Source: an uncultured Gammaproteobacteria bacterium
Lineage (GTDB): Bacteria > Pseudomonadota > Gammaproteobacteria > Arenicellales > JAANXG01
Length of the DNA stretch: 64,000 nucleotides
Direction: 5' to 3'
Assembly: GCA_947259705.1 (NCBI GenBank)
Contig: CAMYNL010000001.1
Coordinates: 186,001-250,000, forward strand
This document shows positions 1 through 10,549 of this stretch, in pieces. The notes beneath the pieces are model-generated. The model was not told the DNA's origin, did not search any database, and saw only the letters and a program-made list of their open reading frames with translations. Within the stretch, counting starts at the first letter, position 1, and the number at the start of each line of letters is the position of its first letter. The translations under genes were made by a program, and so were the position numbers.

Positions 1-999
1 CAGGCTTGCCAGGGCTTTGTCGAGCAGGTGCTGCGTGAAGGGGGCAGCGAGAGTTTCACCGGCGCCGGCGTCGACGACGTGGTGCGCATAACCGCAAACA
101 TCGGTGGTCAGTACCGGCAGCCCCGCCGCGAGCGCCTCCAGTAATACGATTCCCGCCAGCTCGCGCCGGGCCGGGTGCAACAGCAGGTCGCCGGCGCGCA
201 GCAGCTGCGCAACGTCGCCGCGGCCACCGATGAACTGGACGCGATCCGCGATCCGCAGCTGCGTGGCAAGACGCCGCAAGGGGTCGGGGTTGCCGTCACC
301 CGCCACCGCCAGTCTGGTGCGCGACTGCAGCGCCGGGGGCAGCGCCGCCAGTGCGCGGATGGCCCGATCCACACCCTTGGTGACGAACCCGGAGCCAACC
401 GTCAACAGCAGCGTGTCTCGCTCGCCCGTGCCCAGTTCCCGCCGCAGCTTCTGGCGGCCCGCCGACGACAAGGCGGTGTTGACGTGCCGCGCTTCCATGT
501 TCGGGGGGAGCAGGCGAAAGCGATCATCGGGGGTGCCGTAGTATTCCTGATAGTCGAGTCGCGCGCGCTCGCCCAGTACGAGCACATGGCATTCGTAGGG
601 CCACCCGAACACGCCTGCCTCGAGCCGGGCCAGGGAACGGGCGCGGGGCGTGTAACGGTATAGATGGACGTGCCGACTCGCATGCAGGGCGAAACACTCG
701 TCCGCCGCAAAATAGACATCGAGGCCTGGCATCTTGTTGAAACCCAAGCTGACGTCGAATGTACCCGCTGCCAGTCGTGCGGCCGCTGCGCGTGCAAAGT
801 TCGTAGCTCGCGCATGGTTACTCAGTCCGCCGGCCGGCAGCAGTTCGAGGCTGCCGTAGGCGGGAGGGGCGCCCCGCCACTCACGGGCGAGCACCGTGAT
901 CTGGTGACCGCGTGCGTCGGCCAGGGCGGCGATCTTCTCCATATCCCGTGACAGGCCACTGTAGGGTGACCTTTTATGCAGGCAGAATGCGATCCGCAT
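1..999 (-). CDS. waaG: WaaG-like LPS core glycosyltransferase (3' end cut by window)
   Basis: Reading the minus strand from an ATG at 999 gives about 333 residues that stay open to the window edge, so the C-terminus is missing. The N-terminus (MRIAFCLHKRSPYSGLSRDM) and the motif GSGFVTKGVDRAI followed later by LLEALAAGLPVL are typical of GT4-family GT-B glycosyltransferases of the WaaG type, which add glucose from UDP-glucose to heptose II of the LPS core at the inner face of the cytoplasmic membrane. It lies downstream of two heptosyltransferase genes on the same strand, the usual waaF-waaC-waaG order. The family call is firm; the exact sugar specificity is inferred from context. Confidence 0.85.
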   Translation of the reverse strand, partial: MRIAFCLHKRSPYSGLSRDMEKIAALADARGHQITVLAREWRGAPPAYGSLELLPAGGLSNHARATNFARAAAARLAAGTFDVSLGFNKMPGLDVYFAADECFALHASRHVHLYRYTPRARSLARLEAGVFGWPYECHVLVLGERARLDYQEYYGTPDDRFRLLPPNMEARHVNTALSSAGRQKLRRELGTGERDTLLLTVGSGFVTKGVDRAIRALAALPPALQSRTRLAVAGDGNPDPLRRLATQLRIADRVQFIGGRGDVAQLLRAGDLLLHPARRELAGIVLLEALAAGLPVLTTDVCGYAHHVVDAGAGETLAAPFTQHLLDKALASL

Positions 1000-1275
1000 G
1001 GGCAACCGGTTCAGTCGATGCGCTCGGTCCGCCGCGCCGGCTCCGGTTCCCGTTTCCACGTCACCCGGCAGATAATGTCGAGTTCATAGAATCGGGAAGA
1101 CCAGCCCGGCAACTGGCGAAGGCGACGGTTGTCCGTGGCACGTCCGACGGGGTATCGCGGACGGCGCGCCGCGTCAGCGACTGAAAACTCGACACCGCTC
1201 ACCCGGCGCGCGCCAGCTGGCGGGTGGTATGTGATTCGGCACGGCCTGCTCCCCGGGTTTCCAGTACTGCCGCCG
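1000..1275. other. gap between waaC and waaG, no clear gene
   Basis: Between the waaC stop and the waaG start there are 276 bases. A minus-strand reading of about 61 codons starting with GTG and ending at 1011 is open, but it has no recognisable motif, is Arg-rich and carries no obvious ribosome site. I do not call it a gene. The gap is long for an otherwise tightly packed operon and may hold a remnant or a leader for waaG. Confidence 0.4.
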
Positions 1276-2319
1276 TCACGCCCCATCCGCCTCGCGCTGT
1301 ACCAAAAGAGGCGCCAGTGTACTCCACACCCGCTCTGCCGACACGGTGGCGAAACACGCCGGCTGCACCGGGCCTCCGTCCCGCACCCGGCAGGTTCGGG
1401 CGAGACAGGGCGAACAGGGATAGTTCGCCTGTAGATGATGATATTGCGGTCCCCGCGTTCCGGTACGGCCTGGATCAGTGGCACCGTACAGCGATACCAC
1501 CGGGGTCCCAAGCGCCGCCGCCAGGTGTCCCAGGCCGGAATCGACCGCCACCACCGCAGCGGCATCGCGCAGCCACGCAGCGGCTTGACCGAGATTCAAC
1601 GGCGGCAGGACGCGAGCCCCGGGTGCCCCCGCGCCCAGACGTTCCGCACGTTGCCGCTCGAGCTGGCTGCCCCAGGGCAGTACAACCTCGCAGCCGGCGG
1701 CGTGTACCAGCCTGGCGAGCGCCTGCCAGTATTGTTCCGGCCACAATTTGCTTTCCCAGCTGGCCCCGTGGACGAAGGCCACATAGGGGGGATTGGAGAC
1801 GGCGCGCCGCGGCGGCAGGCGTTTCGGGTCGATGCCGTAGTCAGGGCCGCTGTCAGGCAGCCGGTACCCCAGGCACGCGGCAAACAGGCAGCGCGTCCGG
1901 TCGATAGCATGATCCCCGCGGTCAAGCTGGACGCGCTGATGGTAGGCCAGGCTGGCTGCCGGCTCCCGGGCGCTGGCATGGTCCGGACCGCAGCGTTTTC
2001 CACGCATGATGCGGCTCATCAGGGCACTTTTCATCAGTCCTTGTGCGTCCACGATCAAGTCGTACTCGGCGCTACGCAGCTCTCGCAGCGACTGCCGGAT
2101 TTCGTGCACGGTACGCCAGGCGAACTGTCGTCGCCAGCGCCGCAGGGCCACTGGAATCGTTCTTTGCACCGCCGGGTGCCAGGTCGGGATCTCGCTGAAG
2201 CGCTCTTCTACCAGCCAATCGACCCGCAGTCCCGGGCGCGCCCGCGCGGCATCGCTCAGCGCCGGAAGCGTCAACAGGATGTCGCCCAGGGAACTGGTTC
2301 TGACGATAAGCAGCCTCAC
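1276..2319 (-). CDS. waaC: LPS heptosyltransferase I (WaaC)
   Basis: A 347-residue GT9-family heptosyltransferase that transfers L-glycero-D-manno-heptose from the ADP-sugar to Kdo2-lipid A on the cytoplasmic side of the inner membrane. The N-terminus VRLLIVRTSSLGDILLTLPA matches the WaaC start (RVLIVKTSSMGDVLHTLPA). The C-terminal half holds the nucleotide-sugar site VAVDSGLGHLAAALGTPVVS and the SLYGATDP loop. I chose a GTG start at 2319: it overlaps the TGA of waaF as GTGA, and the family alignment begins there. A longer upstream ATG reading is possible but lies inside waaF. Part of the glnE-ilvE-waaF-waaC-waaG group. Confidence 0.92.
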   Translation of the reverse strand: MRLLIVRTSSLGDILLTLPALSDAARARPGLRVDWLVEERFSEIPTWHPAVQRTIPVALRRWRRQFAWRTVHEIRQSLRELRSAEYDLIVDAQGLMKSALMSRIMRGKRCGPDHASAREPAASLAYHQRVQLDRGDHAIDRTRCLFAACLGYRLPDSGPDYGIDPKRLPPRRAVSNPPYVAFVHGASWESKLWPEQYWQALARLVHAAGCEVVLPWGSQLERQRAERLGAGAPGARVLPPLNLGQAAAWLRDAAAVVAVDSGLGHLAAALGTPVVSLYGATDPGRTGTRGPQYHHLQANYPCSPCLARTCRVRDGGPVQPACFATVSAERVWSTLAPLLVQREADGA

Positions 2320-3365
2320 GCCGCCGCGTCCAGTTCGGTGATGGCGGCGATGACTTGTGCCGGCGACAGCCGCCGCAGGCAGTCCAGATGGCCCAAGGGA
2401 CATCGGCGTTGAAAGCAGGGGCTGCAGGGCAGGTCCAGGCGAAGGACGCGTGCCCGTTCACTGAGCGGCGGCGTGGTGCGTGGATCGGACGATCCGTATA
2501 TCGCGGCGACGGGTCTGCCCAGGGCGGCCGCCACGTGCATCAAGCCCGAGTCGTTGCTGACCACGGCCCTGCAGTGCGCCAGCAAATCAACGACCTGATC
2601 AAGATTGGTACGACCCGCCAGGTCCACCGCCCTGCCCTGGCAGTACCGGCTGACCAGAGCCGTCGCCGTGGCGTCGTCGCGCGAGCCCAGCAGCCACACC
2701 TGCCAGCCCTGCTGCAAGCGATCAAGGGCGACCTCGGCGAAGTATTCGGCAGGCCAACGCTTGGCGGGGCCGTACTCGGCCCCGGGGCAGATCGCCATGG
2801 CTGGCGCTGGTCCGGGATGCAGATCGAGCGCGGACAGGCTCTTGCGCCCAGCGACCGGGTCCACCCGCAAAGCCGGCCGGGGCAGGGTGGAACTTGTCGG
2901 GGGCGGCGCGTCGGCTGGTCTTGCCAAGGCAACGAAGCGTTGCACGGTCATTACCAGAGCGTCGCGATCCAGCCGCCTAACGTCGTTGATCAGTCCCCAG
3001 CGCTGCTCGCCCAGATAACCGGTTCGCAGCGGAATACCGGCCCAGAACGGCACCAGCGCCGATTTCCAGGAGTTGGGTAGCAGTATTGCCTGGTGGTAGT
3101 TTCGCTGCGCCAGTTCCCGGCCCAGACGCCAGCGCGTCATCAGCCCGAGGCGGCCATGCCTCAACGGTGCAACAATGGCCTCGCTGACTTCCGGCATCCG
3201 TTCCAGCAACGGCACTGACCAGGCCGGGGCGAGGACGTCCAGGCGGGCTACGGGGGCGGCCTGGCGGAGGTACATGAAAAGGCTTTGCGCCATCACCATG
3301 TCTCCCACCCACGCCGGGCCCACTACCAGAATACGCCGGCCACGCTCCGACGTCGCCGCGGTCAT
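2316..3365 (-). CDS. waaF: LPS heptosyltransferase II (WaaF)
   Basis: A 349-residue GT9 heptosyltransferase that adds the second heptose of the LPS inner core. The N-terminal RILVVGPAWVGDMVMAQSLF is the WaaF signature; VVSNDSGLMHVAAALGRPV and AIYGSSDPRTTPP mark the ADP-heptose site in the C-terminal Rossmann domain. I chose the ATG at 3365, 16 bases after the ilvE stop, because the family begins within a few residues of this point. The upstream in-frame extension into ilvE is not conserved-looking. The stop codon overlaps the waaC GTG by four bases, so the two are probably translationally coupled. Confidence 0.93.
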   Translation of the reverse strand: MTAATSERGRRILVVGPAWVGDMVMAQSLFMYLRQAAPVARLDVLAPAWSVPLLERMPEVSEAIVAPLRHGRLGLMTRWRLGRELAQRNYHQAILLPNSWKSALVPFWAGIPLRTGYLGEQRWGLINDVRRLDRDALVMTVQRFVALARPADAPPPTSSTLPRPALRVDPVAGRKSLSALDLHPGPAPAMAICPGAEYGPAKRWPAEYFAEVALDRLQQGWQVWLLGSRDDATATALVSRYCQGRAVDLAGRTNLDQVVDLLAHCRAVVSNDSGLMHVAAALGRPVAAIYGSSDPRTTPPLSERARVLRLDLPCSPCFQRRCPLGHLDCLRRLSPAQVIAAITELDAAA

Positions 3366-3381
3366 CGTCGCGTGTAGCTTT

Positions 3382-4302
3382 TCACACCAGGGTAAGCCAT
3401 TGCTGGTGGTGGGGGTGACGCCCTTTGACGACGTCGAAATACAGGTTCTGCAGTTGTTCCGTAACCGGGCCCCGCTGCCCATGCCCGATGCACCTGCCGT
3501 CAACCTCGCGTATGGGTGTCACCTCGGCCGCGGTGCCGGTGAAAAAGGCCTCGTCAGCCACATAGACTTCGTCGCGGGTGATACGCTTTTCGACTACCTC
3601 CATCCCCAGTTCCGCAATGAGTTCAAATATGGTGTCCCGGGTGATTCCTTCCAGGGCCGATGTCAGGTCCGGCGTGAAAAGGCGGCCGTTGCGGACGAGA
3701 AAGATGTTTTCACCACTGCCTTCCGCCACATAGCCCTCCGGATCCAGCAACAGGGCCTCGTCGTAACCGCAGGACTCGGCTTCCTGCAGGGCCATGATCG
3801 AGTTGTAGTAATGACCGGTCGCCTTGGCCTTGCACATGGTGCTGTTGACGTAATGGCGGGCGAAAGATGAAGTCTTCACCCGGATGCCCTTACTCAGGCC
3901 CTCGTCCCCCAGGTAGGCCCCCCATGCCCAGGCGGCGATGGAGACGTGCACCCGCAGGTTGTTGGCATGCAGCCCCATACCTTCCGACCCGTAGAAACAA
4001 AGCGGGCGCAGGTACGCCTCGCTGAGCCCGTTCCTGCGCACTACCGTTTTCTGGGCGTCGTTCAAGGCTTCCTTGTCGTAGGGGATCTTCATCCCCATGA
4101 TGGTCGCCGACCTGAAGAGGCGGTCGGTATGGTCGCTAAGACGGAAGATAGCGGTGCCCTTATCCGTCTCGTAGGCGCGCACACCTTCGAACACACCCAG
4201 GCCGTAGTGCAGGGTATGGGTGAGTATATGAACCGTGGCGTCGCGCCATTGGACATATTCGCCGTCCATCCAGATAACGCCGTCGCGATCGGCAAAAGAC
4301 AT
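3382..4302 (-). CDS. ilvE: branched-chain amino acid aminotransferase
   Basis: A 306-residue fold-type IV PLP enzyme that carries out the last step of leucine, isoleucine and valine synthesis in the cytoplasm. The N-terminus DGVIWMDGEYVQWRDATVHI and HTLHYGLGVFEGVRAY are classic IlvE. The PLP lysine is most likely Lys160 in CKAKATGHYYNS. EGSGENIF and GTAAEVTPI bind cofactor phosphate and substrate. A good ribosome site (AGGAGA) precedes the ATG at 4302. The length is normal. It sits between glnE (66 bases upstream) and waaF, an order also seen in Pseudomonas. Confidence 0.96.
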   Translation of the reverse strand: MSFADRDGVIWMDGEYVQWRDATVHILTHTLHYGLGVFEGVRAYETDKGTAIFRLSDHTDRLFRSATIMGMKIPYDKEALNDAQKTVVRRNGLSEAYLRPLCFYGSEGMGLHANNLRVHVSIAAWAWGAYLGDEGLSKGIRVKTSSFARHYVNSTMCKAKATGHYYNSIMALQEAESCGYDEALLLDPEGYVAEGSGENIFLVRNGRLFTPDLTSALEGITRDTIFELIAELGMEVVEKRITRDEVYVADEAFFTGTAAEVTPIREVDGRCIGHGQRGPVTEQLQNLYFDVVKGRHPHHQQWLTLV

Positions 4303-4368
4303 GTCTGCTCTCCTAGGGTCCCGGTTTCGAAGACTTAAGTTTAAGCGGCAAGCGTCGGGCCAGGCGCT

Positions 4369-7242
4369 TCAGCCGCTGAAAATTTGCTGCCACAGGCCGG
4401 CGACAAACTCGCGCTGCGGCGCCAGGTCCGCTGCATCGACCAAGGGGCGCTGCTCCGCCAGTTTGCAGCGGTGCTCGATCCCCAAGTAGTCGTGATAGGC
4501 CTGCCCAAGCTGGCGGGCAACGGACTCGTCCACCAGCCCCGAGTCACGCAGTGTGGCAATCAAATCAATATTGTTGCGGGGCGTGGTCAACTCAGGGTGT
4601 TCGTGTGCCCACAGGAGCACGTAATATTGGACAATGAACTCAATGTCAATGATACCCCCGCGGCCTTGCTTCAGATCGAAAAGCTGGTCCGTGGTTTGAT
4701 CGTTGGTTGATACCATCTTTTCACGCATTTCCGTCACGTCTGTTCGCAACTTCTCGGGATCTCTTCTGACCGTGAGCAGGTCCCGTCGCACCTCCTCGAA
4801 GCGGCCGCGCAGCGAATCTTGGCCAGTGACCACGCGTGCCCGCACGAGCGCCTGGTGTTCCCAGGTCCACGCCTGCTGGCGTTGATAGGTGGCGAAGGCG
4901 CTCAGCGAGGTCACCAGCGGGCCGGCACGGCCGCTGGGACGCAGCCGCATGTCGATCTCATACAAGGCCCCGGTGGGCGTGTGAGTGGTGATGACGTGCA
5001 CCAGCCGCTGGGCCAGCCGGCCGTAATACTGCGGGTTGGCGACGCTGCGTTTGCCGCCGCTGGTAACGCCGCGCTCCGTTGCGCCATGGTGCAGGAACAC
5101 GATGTCCAGATCGGAGTTATAGCCGAGTTCCAGGCTGCCCAGCTTGCCGTAGGCGACGATGCCGAACTCCGGCTGGAGACCCTCCTCTTCACTCGGGGTC
5201 CCGATTCTCGGTCGAAGATCGGCCAGGCAGACCGCCACTGCCGCTTCCAGCGAGCACTCGGCGATAATGCAAAGCCGACGTCCCACTTCTGTCCAGTCGA
5301 TCAAGCCCGAGACGTCAGCGGCAGCCACCTTGAGTACCTGGGCATGGTGCACTTCGCGCAGAGCCTCCATCTGGGCCTCCAGGTCGTCCGCGCCCGCCTG
5401 ATCCCGGTGCTGGGCGAATTCCTGCTCGATACGCTCCCGTGCCGTCCCTGATTCAGCGGAGATGGGATCAAGCAGTTCATCGAGCAGCAGCGGATAGCGG
5501 CTGATCCAAGAACCGATCCATGCGCTTGCTCCACACAGCTTGACCAGCTGATCAAGTGCCAGCGGGTTTTCGATCAGCAGCATCAGGTATGCGGAGCGCC
5601 GGCCGACCGAATCGACGAAACTGATCAGGCGTGTCAGCGTGGCCACTGGTTCCGCGCTGTGGACCGCGGCATGGATGAGCATGGGCATCAGCCGGTCAAA
5701 GCGTTCGCGGCCATACTTCGAATGGGCGTGGTAGCGCTTGCCGGCGCGAAGCTCTCGCAACTGCCGCCATACCTCTGCCGCATCCGTGTAGCCCAGCTCG
5801 GACAGCAGCTGCCGGGCGGCGCTGTCCGACAACCCACCACGCCATAGGTCCGCCAGCGGGGTCAGTGCATCCTCGTCGCCGGAATGCTCGCGGGCCACGA
5901 ACACGTTATTGAAATGGTGATCGATGCGGTTCATGACCTCGTGCAATGCAGTGTTCAGGCTGTCCCAGTCGGCATAGCCCGCCGCCAGGGCGAGTCGCGC
6001 TCGCGCGGTGTCGTCGCGCGGCAGTACGTGGGTCTGCTGATCGGCGAACATCTGCAGGCGGTGCTCGACGCTGCGCAGAAATCCATATCCGGCCAACAGT
6101 TCCTGTGCGGTCTCCGCGCTGATCGCTTCCCTTTCCGCCAGCCGCGGCAGGGCCTCCTGAAGACGATTGGTTTGCAGATAGTGGTCCCGTCCTCCGCGGA
6201 TCAGCTGGAAACTCTGGGCGATAAACTCAACTTCCCGGATGCCTCCTCGACCGAGCTTGATATTGTCCGCCATGCCCTTGCGCCGCAGTTCACGGTCGAT
6301 CATGTCCTTCATGGAGCGGATGGCCTCGAACGCGCCATAGTCCAGGTACTTGCGGTAAACGAAGGGCCGCAGCCGTTCCAGCAGCAGGGTTCCTCCTTCC
6401 CGGTCGCCCGCCACCACCCGGGCCTTGATCAGGGCGTAACGTTCCCAGTCCCGGCCGTGAGTCTGGAAATAATGCTCGGTGGCATCATAGGACAGGGCGA
6501 GCGGCCCACTGTTGCCATTTGGGCGCAGCCGCATGTCGACCCGGAACACGAAGCCATCAGCGGTGACCTGGTCGAGCGTCTGGATCACCTGCCGACCGAG
6601 CTTGGTGAAGAACTCGTGATTACTGATGGGGCGCGCGGCGTCGGTCTGCCCGTCCTCGGCGTAGGCAAAGATGAGATCGACGTCGGATGAGAAATTGAGT
6701 TCCCGGCCGCCAAGCTTGCCCAGTCCCAGTATGGTGAGCGAAACCGCGGCGCCGGTGTGGTCGCGGGGTGTTCCGCGCTGATCGCACAGCGCCGGATAAA
6801 GATAATCGAGCGCCGCCTCCAGACTGGCGTCAGCGAGTTCCGACATGGTGGCGACCACTTCGGCGAGATCGGCCCACCCGGCGAGATCGCGCCAGGCGAT
6901 GCGCACGGCTTCCCGCACCCTGAGTTCACGCAATTGCCGCTGGAACCCGTCCTCGGATTCGGCCCCCGCCATGGTATCGGCCACGCGCCGCGCCAATGTC
7001 CCGGGCAGGTAGGGCCTTTGCAGGTCGCCGCTTTGAAGCAGGTCCAGCAGCAGCGTCGGTTTCGTCGCGCAGGTGCGGGCGACAAAGTCACTGCAGGCCC
7101 ATACCCGGGCTGCCGTCTGCACCACTTCCGGTACCGCACAAAGCGCCTCGCCAACTCCGGCATGCCCAGATATGCTCTGCCAGTGCCGCTGCACCGCTGC
7201 GTCCAGTTCCTGCGGCAGGCTTTGCAGCGATCTTGAACTCAA
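4369..7242 (-). CDS. glnE: glutamine synthetase adenylyltransferase/adenylyl-removing enzyme
   Basis: A bifunctional enzyme that adds and removes AMP on glutamine synthetase in response to PII state. Two nucleotidyltransferase domains are visible: the N-terminal deadenylylase site GLGKLGGRELNFSSDVDLIFAY and the C-terminal adenylylase site AYGKLGSLELGYNSDLDIVFLH, each with the paired aspartates needed for metal. I place the start at a TTG at 7242 (LSSRSLQSLPQELDAAVQRHWQ), giving 957 residues, close to the 946 of E. coli. An ATG in frame at 7416 would run into the divergent methyltransferase gene and add residues with no family likeness. The start is the uncertain part. Confidence 0.93.
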   Translation of the reverse strand: MSSRSLQSLPQELDAAVQRHWQSISGHAGVGEALCAVPEVVQTAARVWACSDFVARTCATKPTLLLDLLQSGDLQRPYLPGTLARRVADTMAGAESEDGFQRQLRELRVREAVRIAWRDLAGWADLAEVVATMSELADASLEAALDYLYPALCDQRGTPRDHTGAAVSLTILGLGKLGGRELNFSSDVDLIFAYAEDGQTDAARPISNHEFFTKLGRQVIQTLDQVTADGFVFRVDMRLRPNGNSGPLALSYDATEHYFQTHGRDWERYALIKARVVAGDREGGTLLLERLRPFVYRKYLDYGAFEAIRSMKDMIDRELRRKGMADNIKLGRGGIREVEFIAQSFQLIRGGRDHYLQTNRLQEALPRLAEREAISAETAQELLAGYGFLRSVEHRLQMFADQQTHVLPRDDTARARLALAAGYADWDSLNTALHEVMNRIDHHFNNVFVAREHSGDEDALTPLADLWRGGLSDSAARQLLSELGYTDAAEVWRQLRELRAGKRYHAHSKYGRERFDRLMPMLIHAAVHSAEPVATLTRLISFVDSVGRRSAYLMLLIENPLALDQLVKLCGASAWIGSWISRYPLLLDELLDPISAESGTARERIEQEFAQHRDQAGADDLEAQMEALREVHHAQVLKVAAADVSGLIDWTEVGRRLCIIAECSLEAAVAVCLADLRPRIGTPSEEEGLQPEFGIVAYGKLGSLELGYNSDLDIVFLHHGATERGVTSGGKRSVANPQYYGRLAQRLVHVITTHTPTGALYEIDMRLRPSGRAGPLVTSLSAFATYQRQQAWTWEHQALVRARVVTGQDSLRGRFEEVRRDLLTVRRDPEKLRTDVTEMREKMVSTNDQTTDQLFDLKQGRGGIIDIEFIVQYYVLLWAHEHPELTTPRNNIDLIATLRDSGLVDESVARQLGQAYHDYLGIEHRCKLAEQRPLVDAADLAPQREFVAGLWQQIFSG

Positions 7243-7328
7243 GAACGCCGCGTCGGCCCGGGCGTTGGGGGTGGAGTGATGCGGTGGCAAATGGAACCTG
7301 TCGAAAATAGATGGTGAGGAAAGTGAAC

Positions 7329-7964
7329 ATGATACCCCTGATTGACCAGGCTTTGGATGACTACGCGACGCGGCACTCGGAGCCCCCGTCGCAACTGCTT
7401 CGCGAACTTGAGGCATACACCAGGGTCCACTGCCAGAATCCGGAGATGGTGATCGGCAGCCTGGAGGCGGCCCTGTTGCGCATGCTGGTGAAGTTGACCG
7501 GAGCGCGCAGGGTGTTGGAGATCGGCTTGTTCACCGGCTACTCGGCATTGAGCATCGCCGAGGTACTGCCCGCCGATGGCCACCTGGTTAGCTGTGAGCT
7601 GAGTCCCGAGCACGCCGGCATCGCCCGTACGTTCCTGGACCGCAGCCCGCATGGCGGCAAGGTCGATATCCGGCTGGGGCCGGCGCTGGCGACCCTGGAG
7701 CAGCTTGCGGGCCCGTTCGACTTCGTCTTCCTGGATGCCGACAAGGAGAACTACCTGGCTTACTACCAAGCGGTGATGCCGAAACTGCGCAGCGGCGGCC
7801 TGCTGCTGGCGGACAACGTGCTCTGGTCGGGCCGGGTTCTGCAGCCCAGGGAGGATACCGACCGCGCGGTGGCGACTTTCAACGACGCGGTGCAGCGCGA
7901 CCCGCGTGCTGACAACGTGCTGCTGACAGTCAGGGACGGGGTGATGGTGGTTCGCAGGCGCTGA
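7329..7964 (+). CDS. class I SAM-dependent O-methyltransferase (family 3)
   Basis: A 211-residue methyltransferase of the caffeoyl-CoA/catechol O-methyltransferase type. The SAM-binding motif I is RRVLEIGLFTGYSALSIAEVL, followed by the acidic CELSPEHAG, and FDFVFLDADKENY supplies the conserved metal-binding aspartates, with DNVLWSGRV further on. The physiological substrate cannot be read from sequence; bacterial members act on catechols or small phenolics. I chose the ATG at 7329 because GAGG lies about eight bases before it; another ATG six codons upstream has no better ribosome site. It is divergent from glnE and ends just before the groEL terminator. Confidence 0.88.
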   Translation: MIPLIDQALDDYATRHSEPPSQLLRELEAYTRVHCQNPEMVIGSLEAALLRMLVKLTGARRVLEIGLFTGYSALSIAEVLPADGHLVSCELSPEHAGIARTFLDRSPHGGKVDIRLGPALATLEQLAGPFDFVFLDADKENYLAYYQAVMPKLRSGGLLLADNVLWSGRVLQPREDTDRAVATFNDAVQRDPRADNVLLTVRDGVMVVRRR

Positions 7965-7978
7965 TTATGGCCGGTCAC

Positions 7979-8008
7979 AAAAAAGGCCCCGCTCGGGGGA
8001 GCGGGGCC
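7979..8008 (-). terminator. rho-independent terminator of groESL
   Basis: A ten-base perfect stem (GGCCCCGCTC at 7985-7994 paired with GAGCGGGGCC at 7999-8008) with a GGGG loop is followed on the minus strand by a run of T (six A at 7979-7984 on the plus strand). It sits 30 bases after the groEL stop codon. On the plus strand the hairpin also follows the methyltransferase but lacks a proper T run. Confidence 0.9.
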
Positions 8009-8037
8009 TTGAGTTGGCTCAAACGAGCGAAGGGCTG

Positions 8038-9711
<1,674 letters not shown>

Positions 9712-9999
9712 TTACTCGATGACACCCATGATGTCGTCTTCACGCATGACGAGTAGTTCCTCGCCATCAACTTTGACCTCGGTGCCGGAGTACTTGCCGA
9801 AAAGCACCTTGTCTCCAGCCTTCACGTCCAGTGGACGTATTTCGCCGTTTTCCTGCACCTTGCCGTTGCCGACCGCCACAACCTCACCCTGCATGGGTTT
9901 TTCAGCCGCGGTGTCGGGAATAACAATGCCGCCCGGGCTCGTCTTTTCGTCGTCCAGGCGACGCACCAGGACCCGGTCGTGTAAGGGGCGAATTGACAT
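9712..9999 (-). CDS. groES: co-chaperonin GroES (Cpn10)
   Basis: A 95-residue lid protein of the GroEL chamber. The sequence from [18 protein letters not shown] through the mobile loop [18 protein letters not shown] to DDIMGVIE is standard. The start at 9999 is set by an AGGAGG ribosome site nine bases upstream; an in-frame ATG six codons earlier would place this ribosome site inside the gene. First gene of the groESL operon. Confidence 0.98.
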   Translation of the reverse strand: MSIRPLHDRVLVRRLDDEKTSPGGIVIPDTAAEKPMQGEVVAVGNGKVQENGEIRPLDVKAGDKVLFGKYSGTEVKVDGEELLVMREDDIMGVIE

Positions 10000-10056
10000 A
10001 ACTTGCAACCTCCTCATCGGTTGATTGGTCTAGTTCCGAGTGCCACAGACGGGCTG

Positions 10057-10083
10057 TTAGCACTCACTCTAAGCGAGTGCTAA
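10057..10083 (-). promoter_or_regulatory. CIRCE operator (HrcA binding site)
   Basis: The inverted repeat TTAGCACTC (10057-10065), nine-base spacer, GAGTGCTAA (10075-10083) matches the CIRCE consensus at every arm position. It lies upstream of groES and overlaps the expected transcription start, so HrcA would block initiation and release on heat or misfolding stress. hrcA itself is not in the window. Confidence 0.97.
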
Positions 10084-10110
10084 TAATAAGGATGGCTGGT
10101 GCAAAGTCAA
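10083..10110 (-). promoter_or_regulatory. sigma-70 type promoter of groESL
   Basis: On the minus strand, a -35 box TTGACT (10105-10110) is separated by 16 bases from a -10 box TATTAT (10083-10088). The initiation site would fall inside the adjacent CIRCE repeat. This supports vegetative-promoter control with HrcA repression rather than a sigma-32 promoter, which I do not see here. Confidence 0.75.
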
Positions 10111-10116
10111 GAGGGG

Positions 10117-10545
10117 TCAATCATCGACCCGGTGATACTCCCCGTCGATGGTGCGCGGCCCCCCCGGTCGATCGCCCCTGCCCCCGACCTGCCGCACTAT
10201 TCCGCGCCGCAACAGGTGATCGATGATCCGCCGCCGCAACGGTGGCGTCAGGCAGGCGAAGCCGACCGCATCGGTAAAGAACCCCGGTGTCAGCAGCAAG
10301 GCGCCGGCGACCAGCAGAAACAGGCCCTCCAGCAGCTCCACGGCCGGAAGCTCGCCTTCGTCCAGCTGCGATCGGATACGGGTCACGGTGGCGAAACCCT
10401 GGCGGCGCACCAGATAGGCCCCCAGCACGGCGGTCGCGACCACCGCGAAGATCGTCCAGCCGGCGCCGACCACCGCGCCGACCTGGATCAGCAGGTAGAT
10501 TTCCACCAGCGGGACGAGGATGAAAATCAGCAGTATGAACGGCAC
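10117..10545 (-). CDS. fxsA: FxsA family membrane protein
   Basis: A 142-residue protein with two or three membrane segments (about residues 3-22, 27-46 and 72-92) and the family pattern LVPLVEIYLLIQVG plus GALLLTPGFFTDAVGFACLTPP. FxsA is known for easing phage T7 exclusion in F-plasmid cells; its normal role is unclear. It lies four bases after the alpha/beta hydrolase stop, so the two likely share a transcript, and upstream of groESL, an arrangement widespread in Proteobacteria. Confidence 0.92.
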   Translation of the reverse strand: MPFILLIFILVPLVEIYLLIQVGAVVGAGWTIFAVVATAVLGAYLVRRQGFATVTRIRSQLDEGELPAVELLEGLFLLVAGALLLTPGFFTDAVGFACLTPPLRRRIIDHLLRRGIVRQVGGRGDRPGGPRTIDGEYHRVDD

Positions 10546-10549
10546 GTGG

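Noticed and set aside
1011..1193. about 61-codon frame between waaC and waaG
   Set aside because: No ribosome site, no homology pattern and Arg-rich composition; not enough to call a gene.
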